Origin: Ferruginibacter sp.
GTDB taxonomy: Bacteria > Bacteroidota > Bacteroidia > Chitinophagales > Chitinophagaceae
DNA: 64,000 nt
NCBI GenBank assembly: GCA_013141115.1
Contig: JABFRP010000005.1
Location: 186,001 to 250,000, forward strand
Direction of reading: 5' to 3'
A program made the translations under genes and the position numbers. The notes beneath the pieces are model-generated. The model did no database searches, had not been told where the DNA came from, and saw only the letters and a list, made by a program, of their open reading frames with translations. Position 1 is the first letter of the stretch; every line of letters begins with the position of its first letter. Of this stretch, positions 54,868 through 63,482 are shown piece by piece.

Positions 54868-56076
54868 ATGATTTTTTTTTATTCTTTTACTATGTTACTT
54901 TTTTCTTTTTGTGCCAAAGCACAGGAAAATAGCCCTTTTACTGTTGGATTTGAAAAAAGTTCACCATCAAAAATATTGGGCGAACAGCGTAAAGTTTGGA
55001 TTCACGTTCCAAACAGCAATGAAGGAAATGAAAATACTGGTAAAGTACGTTATCCGGTAATTTATTTATTAGATGGAGATGCAAATTTTAATAATATCGT
55101 TAGCATAACCGAATTTATGAGTAATGCAGGCCTTTGTCCTCCAATGATTGTAGTAGGCATTTTACATCCTTCCCGAATGACGGATCTGACATTTGGTACA
55201 GATAAGGAAACTCTTGGTATCACAGGCAGAGGCGAAAAATTCATGCGCTATGTGGAAAAGGAATTGATGCCATACATCGAATCAAATTATCCAACAGTTT
55301 CTTATAAGATTTTCATTGGTCATTCTGTTGGCGGGCTTACTGTTGTGAATACCTTAATACATCATCCCAATTTATTCAGTGCCTATGTTTCTCTTGATGC
55401 TGCTTTATGGTGGAACGATCAGCAAATTGTAACGGAAGCAAAAATGATTTTAGCAAACACAAATTACAAAGGCAAAACCTTGTTTATGGCATTGGCAAAC
55501 CGGATGGAAAAGGGAATGGATACCCTAACAGTTCAGAAAGATACTACTGAGGGTACCGAACTTATTCGCAGCAACCTGGAATTTATTAAAGATGTTTTCA
55601 AAAACAAAAAAAATCAATTACTTTTTCAATATAAATATTATGAAAATGACGATCACAGTTCCGTCCGGTTAATTGGGGAGTATGATGCCCTGCGTTTCAT
55701 TTTTGATTATTACAAACTTAAAATTTATAATAGCGAATTAGAAAATCCCGGTTTTAAATTGGATTCTTTATTAATTACGCACTACAATAATGTTTCTGCG
55801 CAAATTGGCTATCTCGTTAAACCAGGTGAAAGCCAGGTTAATAATCTTGCATATCATATGTTGAAGCAAAAACAATTTACTAAGGCCGAAGCTTTGTTTA
55901 AGTTAAATATTACTAACTATCCCGAAACGGCTAATTGTTATGATGGGCTGGGAGATTTTTACCTGGCAACAACTGATACATTAAAAGCCATAGCTAATTT
56001 CAAAAAAACTTTGTCGTTAAAGGCCATTCCAGAAACAAAACAAAAGCTTGAAACATTATTGAAGAAAAACAAATAA
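54868..56076 (+). CDS. Exported alpha/beta-hydrolase esterase with C-terminal TPR-like region
   Basis: This is a 402-residue protein from the ATG at 54868; an upstream frame start at 54799 would displace the signal peptide (FYSFTMLLFSFCAKAQ). It is an esterase-D-like hydrolase: VWIHVPNSNE, PVIYLLDGDANF, and the nucleophile elbow FIGHSVGGLTVVN near residues 153-166 (GHSVGG). A C-terminal TPR-like pair of helices (about residues 325-400: FTKAEALFKLNITNYPETANCYDGLGDFY) is an addition. It is periplasmic or secreted, with unknown ester substrate; related proteins hydrolyse siderophore or acetyl esters. Confidence 0.82.
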   Translation: MIFFYSFTMLLFSFCAKAQENSPFTVGFEKSSPSKILGEQRKVWIHVPNSNEGNENTGKVRYPVIYLLDGDANFNNIVSITEFMSNAGLCPPMIVVGILHPSRMTDLTFGTDKETLGITGRGEKFMRYVEKELMPYIESNYPTVSYKIFIGHSVGGLTVVNTLIHHPNLFSAYVSLDAALWWNDQQIVTEAKMILANTNYKGKTLFMALANRMEKGMDTLTVQKDTTEGTELIRSNLEFIKDVFKNKKNQLLFQYKYYENDDHSSVRLIGEYDALRFIFDYYKLKIYNSELENPGFKLDSLLITHYNNVSAQIGYLVKPGESQVNNLAYHMLKQKQFTKAEALFKLNITNYPETANCYDGLGDFYLATTDTLKAIANFKKTLSLKAIPETKQKLETLLKKNK

Positions 56077-56138
56077 GGGTATCTATAAACAGCAGGTATA
56101 GAATAATGCTATCGAAAACCTTATTACTTTAAAGAAGT

Positions 56139-56519
56139 ATGACAACTATTGCACAATTTGGACTTTTAATTTTACTCTCACTGCTTCTGGTATTGCATTT
56201 TGTCATCCTGGCAAAAATAATTCCGTACAATCTTGTTTGGGGTGGTCGATTAAGATCGAATAAAGAAATGTATCGGTTTGAGATTTTCTCTATTATTATA
56301 AATTCGCTGTTTATTATTATAATTTTAGTGCAAGCAAACCTATTGGCTACTGAAATACCAAAGAAAATAATAAATTATGCACTATGGCTCATGACAGGGT
56401 TGTTTTTATTGAACACTGTAGGAAATGCAATTTCAGAAAATAAGCTTGAACAAATAGTATTTACCCCAATAACTATACTTTTAGCTATATTTTCATTGAT
56501 CTTAGCAGTATCAAATTGA
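56139..56519 (+). CDS. Hypothetical four-helix membrane protein
   Basis: This 126-residue protein has four predicted membrane segments (about residues 7-27, 50-68, 80-97 and 105-124) and no recognisable domain. It is a single small gene between the esterase and the sensor-kinase genes. No function is proposed. Confidence 0.55.
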   Translation: MTTIAQFGLLILLSLLLVLHFVILAKIIPYNLVWGGRLRSNKEMYRFEIFSIIINSLFIIIILVQANLLATEIPKKIINYALWLMTGLFLLNTVGNAISENKLEQIVFTPITILLAIFSLILAVSN

Positions 56520-56652
56520 TTTAGAAAAGCACTTTTACCTACAATGCATTGCACTAGCTCATTTTGAAGATGAATTGAGCCAGTTTGCATATCATTTGCT
56601 TCAATGCCGGAATAATGAGAGACCTTCATATATAGATTAGACAGTTTGAAGT

Positions 56653-57720
56653 ATGAAAAAATCATTTATTATTTTATTGCACATAGGTTTTTGGACCTGT
56701 TACTTCATTTTAATAGCAATCATGTTAGCTGTTTACTACAGAAGCAGTGTTCATGCAATTAACCAAGGGGTCAGAATTTTGAATGCTTTAAAAAGTCTTT
56801 TACTTTTTGCATTTGTTCCTTCGCTTATTTCGTACTGGGCATATTATTTTATTCTGTTCCCCCGGTACCTTGTTCATAAAAAAATTTCTTTTTCAATTAT
56901 TCATGCAATTGTCATCTCTACCGCTGCAGCCCTGATTGGTTATATCCTCATAAGATATTCAATAGAATCAGGTTATATGATAGATATGGATGATGCTGGT
57001 AAACATGGTCGCTCAACCGCTATTACTGTAATTGTTGCGATGACGCTTATCGGGATGGTAACAGGCATTGTTGCCTTGGTTATAAGAGGGTTTATTAACT
57101 GGTTCAACGAAAAGAAATTGAAAGAAGTCTTGAAGCAAAAGAATCATGAAATGGAAATGGCATTGGTAAAATCGAAAATTGACCCACATCTTTTATTTAA
57201 TACTATCAACAATATTGATGCACTGATTATAAAAGATGCTGTTGAAGCGTCTAACTATTTAAATAAGTTATCAGACATTATGCGGTTTATGTTATATGAA
57301 ACGATGGCTGAAAAAATTCTGCTTTCGCAGGAAATTGAGTATATAGAAAAGTACATCGCACTACAAAAAATAAGAACGGCCAATGTAAATTATATACATT
57401 TTACGGTATCAGGCAATGTTGGTAATAAATCAATTGCACCAATGATCTTTATACCATTTATTGAAAATGCCTTTAAGCATACCACCAATAAAAAACTTGA
57501 AAACGCCATTACTGTCAATATCCTTATCACTGATAAAAAAATAAAAATGGTATGTGAAAATAAATTTGATTCAAAGCCAAAGGTTCAGTCATTAAACAGC
57601 GGTTTAGGTAATGAACTGATTCAAAAAAGACTGCAACTTATCTATGCGGATAAACATCTTTTAGAAATAAACAAAAACAATGAACTGTACAGCGTTCACT
57701 TAACAATTAGTAATGGATAA
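56653..57720 (+). CDS. LytS/YehU-type sensor histidine kinase
   Basis: This 355-residue protein has four membrane segments (about residues 8-26, 46-66, 80-100 and 125-148). The His_kinase (LytS-type) phosphoacceptor region follows with KSKIDPHLLFNTINNID (His179), and the ATPase N-box is FIPFIENAFKHT near 265-276, with a degenerate G-box region (NSGLGNELIQKRLQLIY). It has no HAMP or other input domain, so the membrane part is the sensor. It overlaps the response-regulator gene by 8 bases. Confidence 0.9.
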   Translation: MKKSFIILLHIGFWTCYFILIAIMLAVYYRSSVHAINQGVRILNALKSLLLFAFVPSLISYWAYYFILFPRYLVHKKISFSIIHAIVISTAAALIGYILIRYSIESGYMIDMDDAGKHGRSTAITVIVAMTLIGMVTGIVALVIRGFINWFNEKKLKEVLKQKNHEMEMALVKSKIDPHLLFNTINNIDALIIKDAVEASNYLNKLSDIMRFMLYETMAEKILLSQEIEYIEKYIALQKIRTANVNYIHFTVSGNVGNKSIAPMIFIPFIENAFKHTTNKKLENAITVNILITDKKIKMVCENKFDSKPKVQSLNSGLGNELIQKRLQLIYADKHLLEINKNNELYSVHLTISNG

Positions 57721-58408
57721 ATATACCTGCATTATTATTGAAGACGAGCCTCTTGCGCTTGAAAAAACGAAAGACTTTGTAAACAAGGTTCCGTTTTTAA
57801 ATCTGAGTGCGACTTTCGATAATGCGCTGAATGGTTTGGCATACTTGAACAACAATAAAGTTGATGTGCTTTTTTTAGATATCAACATGGATGAATTATC
57901 CGGTATTGAATTATTGGAAAGTTCTAAAATAACCAGCCAGGTCATCATTACAACTGCTTACCAGGAATATGCTTTAAAAGGTTACGAACTGCATATCACA
58001 GATTACCTTTTAAAACCATTTACTTTTAATCGCTTTTTACAGGCAGTAAATAAAGCACAGGAAAATTTAAACCAGAGAATTACAGAAAAGCAATTGGATT
58101 TCATTTTTGTAAAAACCGAAAATCGCCTTGAAAAAATTATGATCAGCGATATACTGTATATAGAAGGTATGAGAGATTATTTACGTATTCATACTTGCAA
58201 TAAAAAAATCATGACCTTGCAGAGTTTTAACGAATTTGAACAACTGATTCCAGCTCACCTTGTATGCCGTGTACACAAGTCGTACATGGTTGCTGTTAAC
58301 AAAATAGAATCTATAGAACGCAGCAGGATAAAAATTGCTGATCAAATAATCCCCGTTTCAGAAACCTACAAAGAAGCTTTCCTTCAACTCATCAACAGCA
58401 AGGCATAA
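57713..58408 (+). CDS. LytTR-family response regulator
   Basis: This 231-residue protein has a receiver domain (acidic pocket Glu10 and Asp11, phosphorylation site Asp56 in DVLFLDINM, and the FTFNRFLQAV region) and a C-terminal LytTR DNA-binding domain (about 130-225: FIFVKTENRLEKIMISDILYIEG and LVCRVHKSYMV). It is the cognate partner of the overlapping LytS-type kinase and probably regulates a nearby gene such as the barrel gene at 58544. Confidence 0.92.
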   Translation: MDKYTCIIIEDEPLALEKTKDFVNKVPFLNLSATFDNALNGLAYLNNNKVDVLFLDINMDELSGIELLESSKITSQVIITTAYQEYALKGYELHITDYLLKPFTFNRFLQAVNKAQENLNQRITEKQLDFIFVKTENRLEKIMISDILYIEGMRDYLRIHTCNKKIMTLQSFNEFEQLIPAHLVCRVHKSYMVAVNKIESIERSRIKIADQIIPVSETYKEAFLQLINSKA

Positions 58409-58476
58409 CCCTTCTGAAATTTGGAAGATCAAAAACACCTGTTGGCAGATATACTCCCTCGCTTTGCATAGCTGAA

Positions 58477-58507
58477 TTGCAGGCCCACAAACGGTTATAT
58501 ACTTTTG
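58477..58507 (+). promoter_or_regulatory. Predicted promoter of the beta-barrel gene
   Basis: A -33 TTG at 58477-58479, a 20-base spacer and a -7 box tacttttg at 58500-58507, with the start codon at 58544. Confidence 0.6.
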
Positions 58508-58543
58508 CTTTAATTAATCAAAACAAAAAAATTAAAAAAAAGT

Positions 58544-59239
58544 ATGAAAAAAGTAATACAAACCGGGCTTGTCATAACTATGATTTCCCTATCAGTAACA
58601 GCAATTGGCCAAACAAAAACGGCAGTATTGAAAAAATCAGGTGACAATAAAAAAACTACAAAAACTTACCTGGACCTGATGATTAATGTAGTTAGCACAA
58701 ACATAAACTATGGTAGTGCCAACAGCAGCCTTAAAGATTATAAAAAATCAAATAATGGCATACAGGCCGGGGCATCATTTCAGGCCGGTATTACGCCAGG
58801 GTTTTCGTTGGTGTCTGAACTGTATTTTATAAGAAAAGGCGGTAAGTTAAAAGCTAACAATCCATTAACCTCCAAAGAATCAGGTATTCACTTAAATACA
58901 ATAGAATTACCGCTGCTGGCTCGTTTTCATTTTGGCAAATTCTATATTAATGCCGGGCCATCCATTGCTTATAATTTTAGTGGAAGCAGAAAAATTGAAG
59001 ATGTATCTACTAAACTTTCATTTGCAAATTCAACTGACGGCTTTAAACGTTTTGATGCCGGAGTGCAGATGGGTGGAGGCGTTGAGTTTCCACTTAAACA
59101 AAGAAGGATTGCGCTGGACATCAGATACAATTACGGGTTAACTAATATTGCTTACAAGAACGAAATGTATAACCGGGCTGTAATGGTTAGTGTACATTTC
59201 TCTAAGGCATGGAAAAAGAATCCACTGGGGGAAAATTAA
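58544..59239 (+). CDS. Outer-membrane beta-barrel protein (porin/PorT-like)
   Basis: This 231-residue protein has a signal peptide (cut near VTAIGQ) and then beta strands with alternating aromatic and polar residues, ending in a strand that reads VSVHFSKAW. The IQAGASFQAG and FSGSRKIEDV stretches are typical of the outer-membrane-beta-barrel (PF13568) group. The gene has its own good promoter and may be a target of the LytTR regulator. Confidence 0.78.
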   Translation: MKKVIQTGLVITMISLSVTAIGQTKTAVLKKSGDNKKTTKTYLDLMINVVSTNINYGSANSSLKDYKKSNNGIQAGASFQAGITPGFSLVSELYFIRKGGKLKANNPLTSKESGIHLNTIELPLLARFHFGKFYINAGPSIAYNFSGSRKIEDVSTKLSFANSTDGFKRFDAGVQMGGGVEFPLKQRRIALDIRYNYGLTNIAYKNEMYNRAVMVSVHFSKAWKKNPLGEN

Positions 59240-59315
59240 AAATATATAATCATCCTTCACACCAGTGCTGCTTATCATCTTGCAAAAACAGCAGATCAAT
59301 TTTTAAAAAGAAAAA

Positions 59316-60038
59316 ATGAATACCAACCAAAATACTGCAATTGCTACAAGTGTATCAATTGCAAAAGTTACGATGAGCTCATTGCGAAAAACTTCGCTAA
59401 TTGCAGGCGTGCTATACCTGCTCACCTTTGTCTCTATCCCTACGCTTGCGCTCTACAGTTCGATACACATACCGAATTATGTAACCGGCTCCGGACCAGA
59501 CACTGCCGCCATTATTGGTGGTCTGCTGGAGATCATAGTAGCACTCGCTGGTATCGGCACTGCCATCGCATTGTACCCCGTGCTAAAGAAGCAAAACGAA
59601 GGCCTTGCGTTGGGGCTTGTTGCTTCCCGAATACTGGAAGCAAGCACCATGTTTGCCGGCGTGGCGTTTATACTGTCGATAGTAACCTTGCGGCAGTCAG
59701 GTGCCGGTGCAGGTGCATTGGCAACCAGCCATACACTTGTTACTTTGTATGACCGCATCTTCCTGCTTGGGCAAAGTTTTATGCCAGCCTTAAACGATTT
59801 GTTGTTGGGTTTACTACTTTACAAGTCACGTCTGGTGCCTCGGGCACTTTCCCTGATTGGAATTTTCGGAGCCATTCCACTCATAGCCGGTTACGTTGCT
59901 GTAATGTTCGGAATCATTGAACAGCATTCCGCTTTGGCAGGCTTATCTGCATTGCTGGTTGCAATATTTGAGTTTTCGCTGGGCATTTATCTCGTAACCA
60001 AAGGCTTCAGGCCTTTGGTTACGATGGGGGATAAGTAA
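59316..60038 (+). CDS. DUF4386 membrane protein, GC-rich relative to neighbours
   Basis: This 240-residue protein opens with SSLRKTSLIAGVLYLLTFVSIP, the hallmark of DUF4386, and has about six membrane segments. Two 60-base lines (59521-59580 and 59641-59700) are 57% and 53% G+C by direct count, against about 47% in one neighbouring line (59041-59100), so it may have been acquired from another organism. The role is unknown. It stands between the beta-barrel and the broken regulator genes. Confidence 0.8.
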   Translation: MNTNQNTAIATSVSIAKVTMSSLRKTSLIAGVLYLLTFVSIPTLALYSSIHIPNYVTGSGPDTAAIIGGLLEIIVALAGIGTAIALYPVLKKQNEGLALGLVASRILEASTMFAGVAFILSIVTLRQSGAGAGALATSHTLVTLYDRIFLLGQSFMPALNDLLLGLLLYKSRLVPRALSLIGIFGAIPLIAGYVAVMFGIIEQHSALAGLSALLVAIFEFSLGIYLVTKGFRPLVTMGDK

Positions 60039-60150
60039 CGCATTTCTATTCTTTATACCGGTTGTTATAAAGTAATACAGTAAGAAGAAACAAATTGAAT
60101 GAAATAATTAAAAACTGCTTACAATATTTGCAAATTTGAATTTCATTATT

Positions 60151-60741
60151 TCATTTTTTTAAAACCCGCTGCAATTGCCTGGCGGTTTTAAAACCGCATC
60201 GGGAAGAGATATATTCAATGGTATACTAGGGGTTATTTAACATTGTACTGGCATATTCTTTTCGTAAAAGCGTAAGGTGTTCAAGTATGGTTGAACCTGT
60301 TTTTTCTTTAAAAACCCTGCTGAGGTTTCTTGCGCTCATGCCTGCAAGGGAAGCTAAAGTTTCAATATCATTTTCTTTGGAAAGATTATCAATCAGGTAA
60401 TCCTGCACTTCATGTACTTGTGGATTGATATGATTCCTGTAATCAAGATAAATACTTTGCTGATTATGCTTTCCACTTCTACGATGATAGACAACAAGCC
60501 CTCTTGCAACCTTGTGCGTAAACAATGGCCCTTTCAAATCTTCCAGTATTGCCAAAGCCAGGTCAATCCCTGCGCTGATACCAGCACTGGTATAAACATT
60601 GTTGCTTTTCACAAATAAAATATCTGCAACAACCCTGGCCGCCGGAAATTGTATTTGTAATTCTTTTACACATCTCCAGTGCGTAGTACATTCAGTATCT
60701 TTTAATAAACCGGCCTGCCCCAAAGCAAATGCGCCTGTCAT
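60151..60741 (-). pseudogene. Disrupted GlxA-type AraC transcriptional regulator (DJ-1/AraC)
   Basis: The open reading part encodes 171 residues of a GlxA-type regulator: the end of the DJ-1/PfpI domain (VMTGAFALGQAGLL, CTTHWR) and an AraC helix-turn-helix start (ETLASLAGMSARNLSRVFK). It stops at a TAG (codon 60226-60228) immediately after LNNP. Reading through this single codon restores the rest of the domain in frame, YTIEYISSRCGFKTARQLQR, to a natural stop at 60151. The N-terminal half of the DJ-1 domain (about 110 residues) is also missing upstream. The gene is therefore broken at both ends. Confidence 0.85.
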
Positions 60742-61022
60742 AACCGGACAAACTACTAATTGTTGTGTATGGCTCCGCTGATGTGGTTATAGCTGCAGCC
60801 AGTTATCTAATCAGCTGCAAAAGCGGTTCAAACTCAAGGTGCTAATCTGATTGGATTATTGAACCCAATTTTTTAATTTATTTGAGAAAGATCTTTTAAC
60901 CCCTTTACTATAAAGGATTTAAAAGAGTAATATGAATTGCAGGGATTTCAAAAAAATAAGGAGTCACAAAAAATGGAAAAATTGACCAAACTAAATACCA
61001 GATAGTGTTTCAGCCGATAATA
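60742..61022. other. Intergenic remnant region
   Basis: About 280 bases between the disrupted regulator and the tRNA terminator. I see no supported gene. The frames upstream of the regulator fragment do not restore its missing N-terminus. The rest is AT-rich. Confidence 0.3.
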
Positions 61023-61057
61023 AAAAAAGGAAAAGATCAAAAATCTTTTCCTTTTTT
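61023..61057 (-). terminator. Terminator of the tRNA-Arg transcript
   Basis: A 15-bp stem with a 5-base loop (arms 61023-61037 aaaaaaggaaaagat and 61043-61057), with T residues on the minus-strand 3' side. It stands just after the tRNA-Arg gene read on the minus strand. Confidence 0.75.
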
Positions 61058-61063
61058 ATGTTG

Positions 61064-61137
<74 letters not shown>

Positions 61138-61387
61138 TCAATTGGGCTGCAAATATAGGGCAAATAAAAAAACGGAACAATAAAAGAGTGAGATAATAAT
61201 AAAGAAAAACATTTTTCTATATTTGCAGCCTACAACTATTGAACTATGAAGTTTTAATTACACTTAAGGAGTAATGGTCATCATCAGGTATGGCCAGTTT
61301 TATCATTCCCTTAATTTCCTTAAGTGTTCTCGTATTGATTTTTTCAATTTACAGGGGGATATTATTTTACTTTTCAACAATCATATC

Positions 61388-62800
61388 ATGTCAGAAACAA
61401 CTATACTATCAGAGAAAACTTCATTTTTTAAATTATTAAAGCAAGCTGTAAGGGGCGATGTAAAAGATTTTACTACGGGCAGTATTAATAAAGCCATTTT
61501 TTTATTGGCAGTACCAATGATACTAGAAATGGTGCTGGAATCTGTTTTTGCATTAGTGGACATTTATTTTGTAAATAAAATTGGATCAGAAGCTTCGGCA
61601 ACTGTTGGTTTAACAGAAGCCGCATTAAGTATTTTGTATTCTGTAGCCTGGGGGCTTGCAATGGGTATTATGGCTTTGGTTGCCCGCCGTACCGGCGAAA
61701 AGAATTTTACAGCAGCTTCAAATGTTGCTGCCCAGGGTATAATTGTAGCAGTAATATTTTCTGTAATTATTGGCGTTATCGGGTTTGTTTTTCCAAAAGA
61801 AATATTATCCTTTATGGGGGCCAGTAATAAAGTAGTACAGGAAAACTATCGTTTTACGCAGATCATGCTTACCGGCAATATTGTGATAATGCTGCTGTTT
61901 GTAAACAATGCAATTTTTAGAGGTGCAGGCGATGCATCTGTTGCAATGAGGGCATTGATAGTAGCTAATGTTATAAATATAATACTGGATCCTCTGTTGA
62001 TATTTGGATTAGGACCTTTTCCTGAAATGGGGTTACTGGGTGCCGCAGTAGCAACAACCATTGGCAGATCTGTAGGTGTATTGTACCAGTTTTATGAACT
62101 TTTTAATGGGAAAGAAATTATTAGGTTGGTGAAAAAACAATTTGTTTTAAATACAAAAATAATAGGTAATATATTAAAAACATCCTTAGGTGGAATGTTT
62201 CAGTTTATAATTGGTAGTTGCAGCTGGATATTTTTGGCAAGAATAATTGCCGAATCAGGCAATGCCACCACCTCTGGTTATGTAACTGCAATTCGGATTT
62301 GTATATTTACTATACTTCCTGCCTGGGGTTTGGCTAATGCCGCTGCAACTTTAGTGGGCCAAAACCTTGGTGCCAATCAACCTGACAGAGCAGAAAAATC
62401 TGTATGGAAAACGGCTTTTATCACCTTTTGCTTTTTTGCATTAGTAGCTCTGGTGTTTTTCTTTTTTGGTGAGGAGTTAATGCAGTTTTTTACTGCCGAT
62501 GCCGAAGCAATAAAAGCAGGTATCTTATGTCTTCATATACTTGCCATAGGTTATATATTTTTTGCATACGGAATGGTAATTGTACAGGCTTTTAACGGAG
62601 CTGGGGATACTAAAACGCCAACTATTATTAACCTTTTTATTTATTGGCTATTGCAAATTCCATTGGCATATTTTATGTCAAAGTATCTTAAAATGGGCCC
62701 CACTGGGGTTTATATAGCAATTGGTATATCGGAAACAACGCTGGCTGTAGTAGGTATTATCATTTTTAAAAGAGGCAAATGGAAGCTTGTAAAAATCTGA
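61388..62800 (+). CDS. MATE-family multidrug efflux protein
   Basis: This is a 470-residue protein with about 12 membrane segments; the ATG at 61388 is preferred over an in-frame ATG at 61274 because the extension is short and polar. The MATE landmarks are two similar halves (each with PMILEMVLESVFALVDIYFVNKIG-like start) and a central AWGLAMGIMALVARRTGEKNF stretch. It exports cationic drugs using a sodium or proton gradient. A -7-type tatatttg lies at 61218-61225, well upstream. Confidence 0.9.
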   Translation: MSETTILSEKTSFFKLLKQAVRGDVKDFTTGSINKAIFLLAVPMILEMVLESVFALVDIYFVNKIGSEASATVGLTEAALSILYSVAWGLAMGIMALVARRTGEKNFTAASNVAAQGIIVAVIFSVIIGVIGFVFPKEILSFMGASNKVVQENYRFTQIMLTGNIVIMLLFVNNAIFRGAGDASVAMRALIVANVINIILDPLLIFGLGPFPEMGLLGAAVATTIGRSVGVLYQFYELFNGKEIIRLVKKQFVLNTKIIGNILKTSLGGMFQFIIGSCSWIFLARIIAESGNATTSGYVTAIRICIFTILPAWGLANAAATLVGQNLGANQPDRAEKSVWKTAFITFCFFALVALVFFFFGEELMQFFTADAEAIKAGILCLHILAIGYIFFAYGMVIVQAFNGAGDTKTPTIINLFIYWLLQIPLAYFMSKYLKMGPTGVYIAIGISETTLAVVGIIIFKRGKWKLVKI

Positions 62801-62840
62801 TAGAATACAATTTATAACGACAATAAATTTTATTATCAAT

Positions 62841-62873
62841 TTTTGCCTTTACATAGATTTAACATTATATTTG
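62841..62873 (+). promoter_or_regulatory. Predicted promoter of the first terminal beta-barrel gene
   Basis: A TTTTG -33 element at 62841-62845, a 20-base spacer and a perfect tatatttg -7 box at 62866-62873, 40 bases before the start codon. Confidence 0.65.
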
Positions 62874-62913
62874 CTAATAGAAGGACTGCTAATTAATTTA
62901 CAAAAAACAATTT

Positions 62914-63471
62914 ATGAAACTAAAACTAACTCTAATTACCGCTTTAACATTATTTACTGCAATTGCATTTTCGCAAGCAAAAAAACCACAGTTGGTTGGG
63001 TTACATTATAACCTGACTGATTTTAAAAGTATTACAAGTTTTAATACACCTTCTTCCGGAAAAGGTTATACAAGTATGAGAGATATGAGTAAAGGCTTTT
63101 CTCTGTCATATTGGAGAGGACTTTGTTCAAAAGTTGATTTGACTGTTAAGGCAAATGCAATTTTCCACGATTTTGCAGGTATTTATCAAGGTACCACTGG
63201 CAAAACGGAAATTGGTATTGAGTTGGAGCCAACTATCAGTATTCGTCCATTTTCTGATGCAGCAAAATTAGCACCATTTCTTACAACAGGTGCTGGTGTT
63301 GGCTTATATAATGATAAATTTGGTGGTTATATTCCTGCAGGTGGAGGTGTTCAACTAAATTTTGATAACATTACTTACCTTTTTGTACAAGCACAATATA
63401 AATTCACCTTAACCAAAAAAGTGTTGGGGGATAATCTTTTTTACTCTATTGGTCTTGCTCAAAAATTTTAA
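62914..63471 (+). CDS. Small outer-membrane beta-barrel protein, first of a tandem pair
   Basis: This 185-residue protein has a signal peptide (cut after AFSQA) followed by beta strands such as LVGLHYNLTDFKS, GFSLSYWRGL and LAPFLTTGAGVGLYNDKFGG, ending VLGDNLFYSIGLAQKF. It closely resembles the next gene, which starts 11 bases after its stop codon, so this is a recent tandem duplication. Both lie in one operon behind one promoter. Confidence 0.75.
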   Translation: MKLKLTLITALTLFTAIAFSQAKKPQLVGLHYNLTDFKSITSFNTPSSGKGYTSMRDMSKGFSLSYWRGLCSKVDLTVKANAIFHDFAGIYQGTTGKTEIGIELEPTISIRPFSDAAKLAPFLTTGAGVGLYNDKFGGYIPAGGGVQLNFDNITYLFVQAQYKFTLTKKVLGDNLFYSIGLAQKF

Positions 63472-63482
63472 ACTAAAACAAC

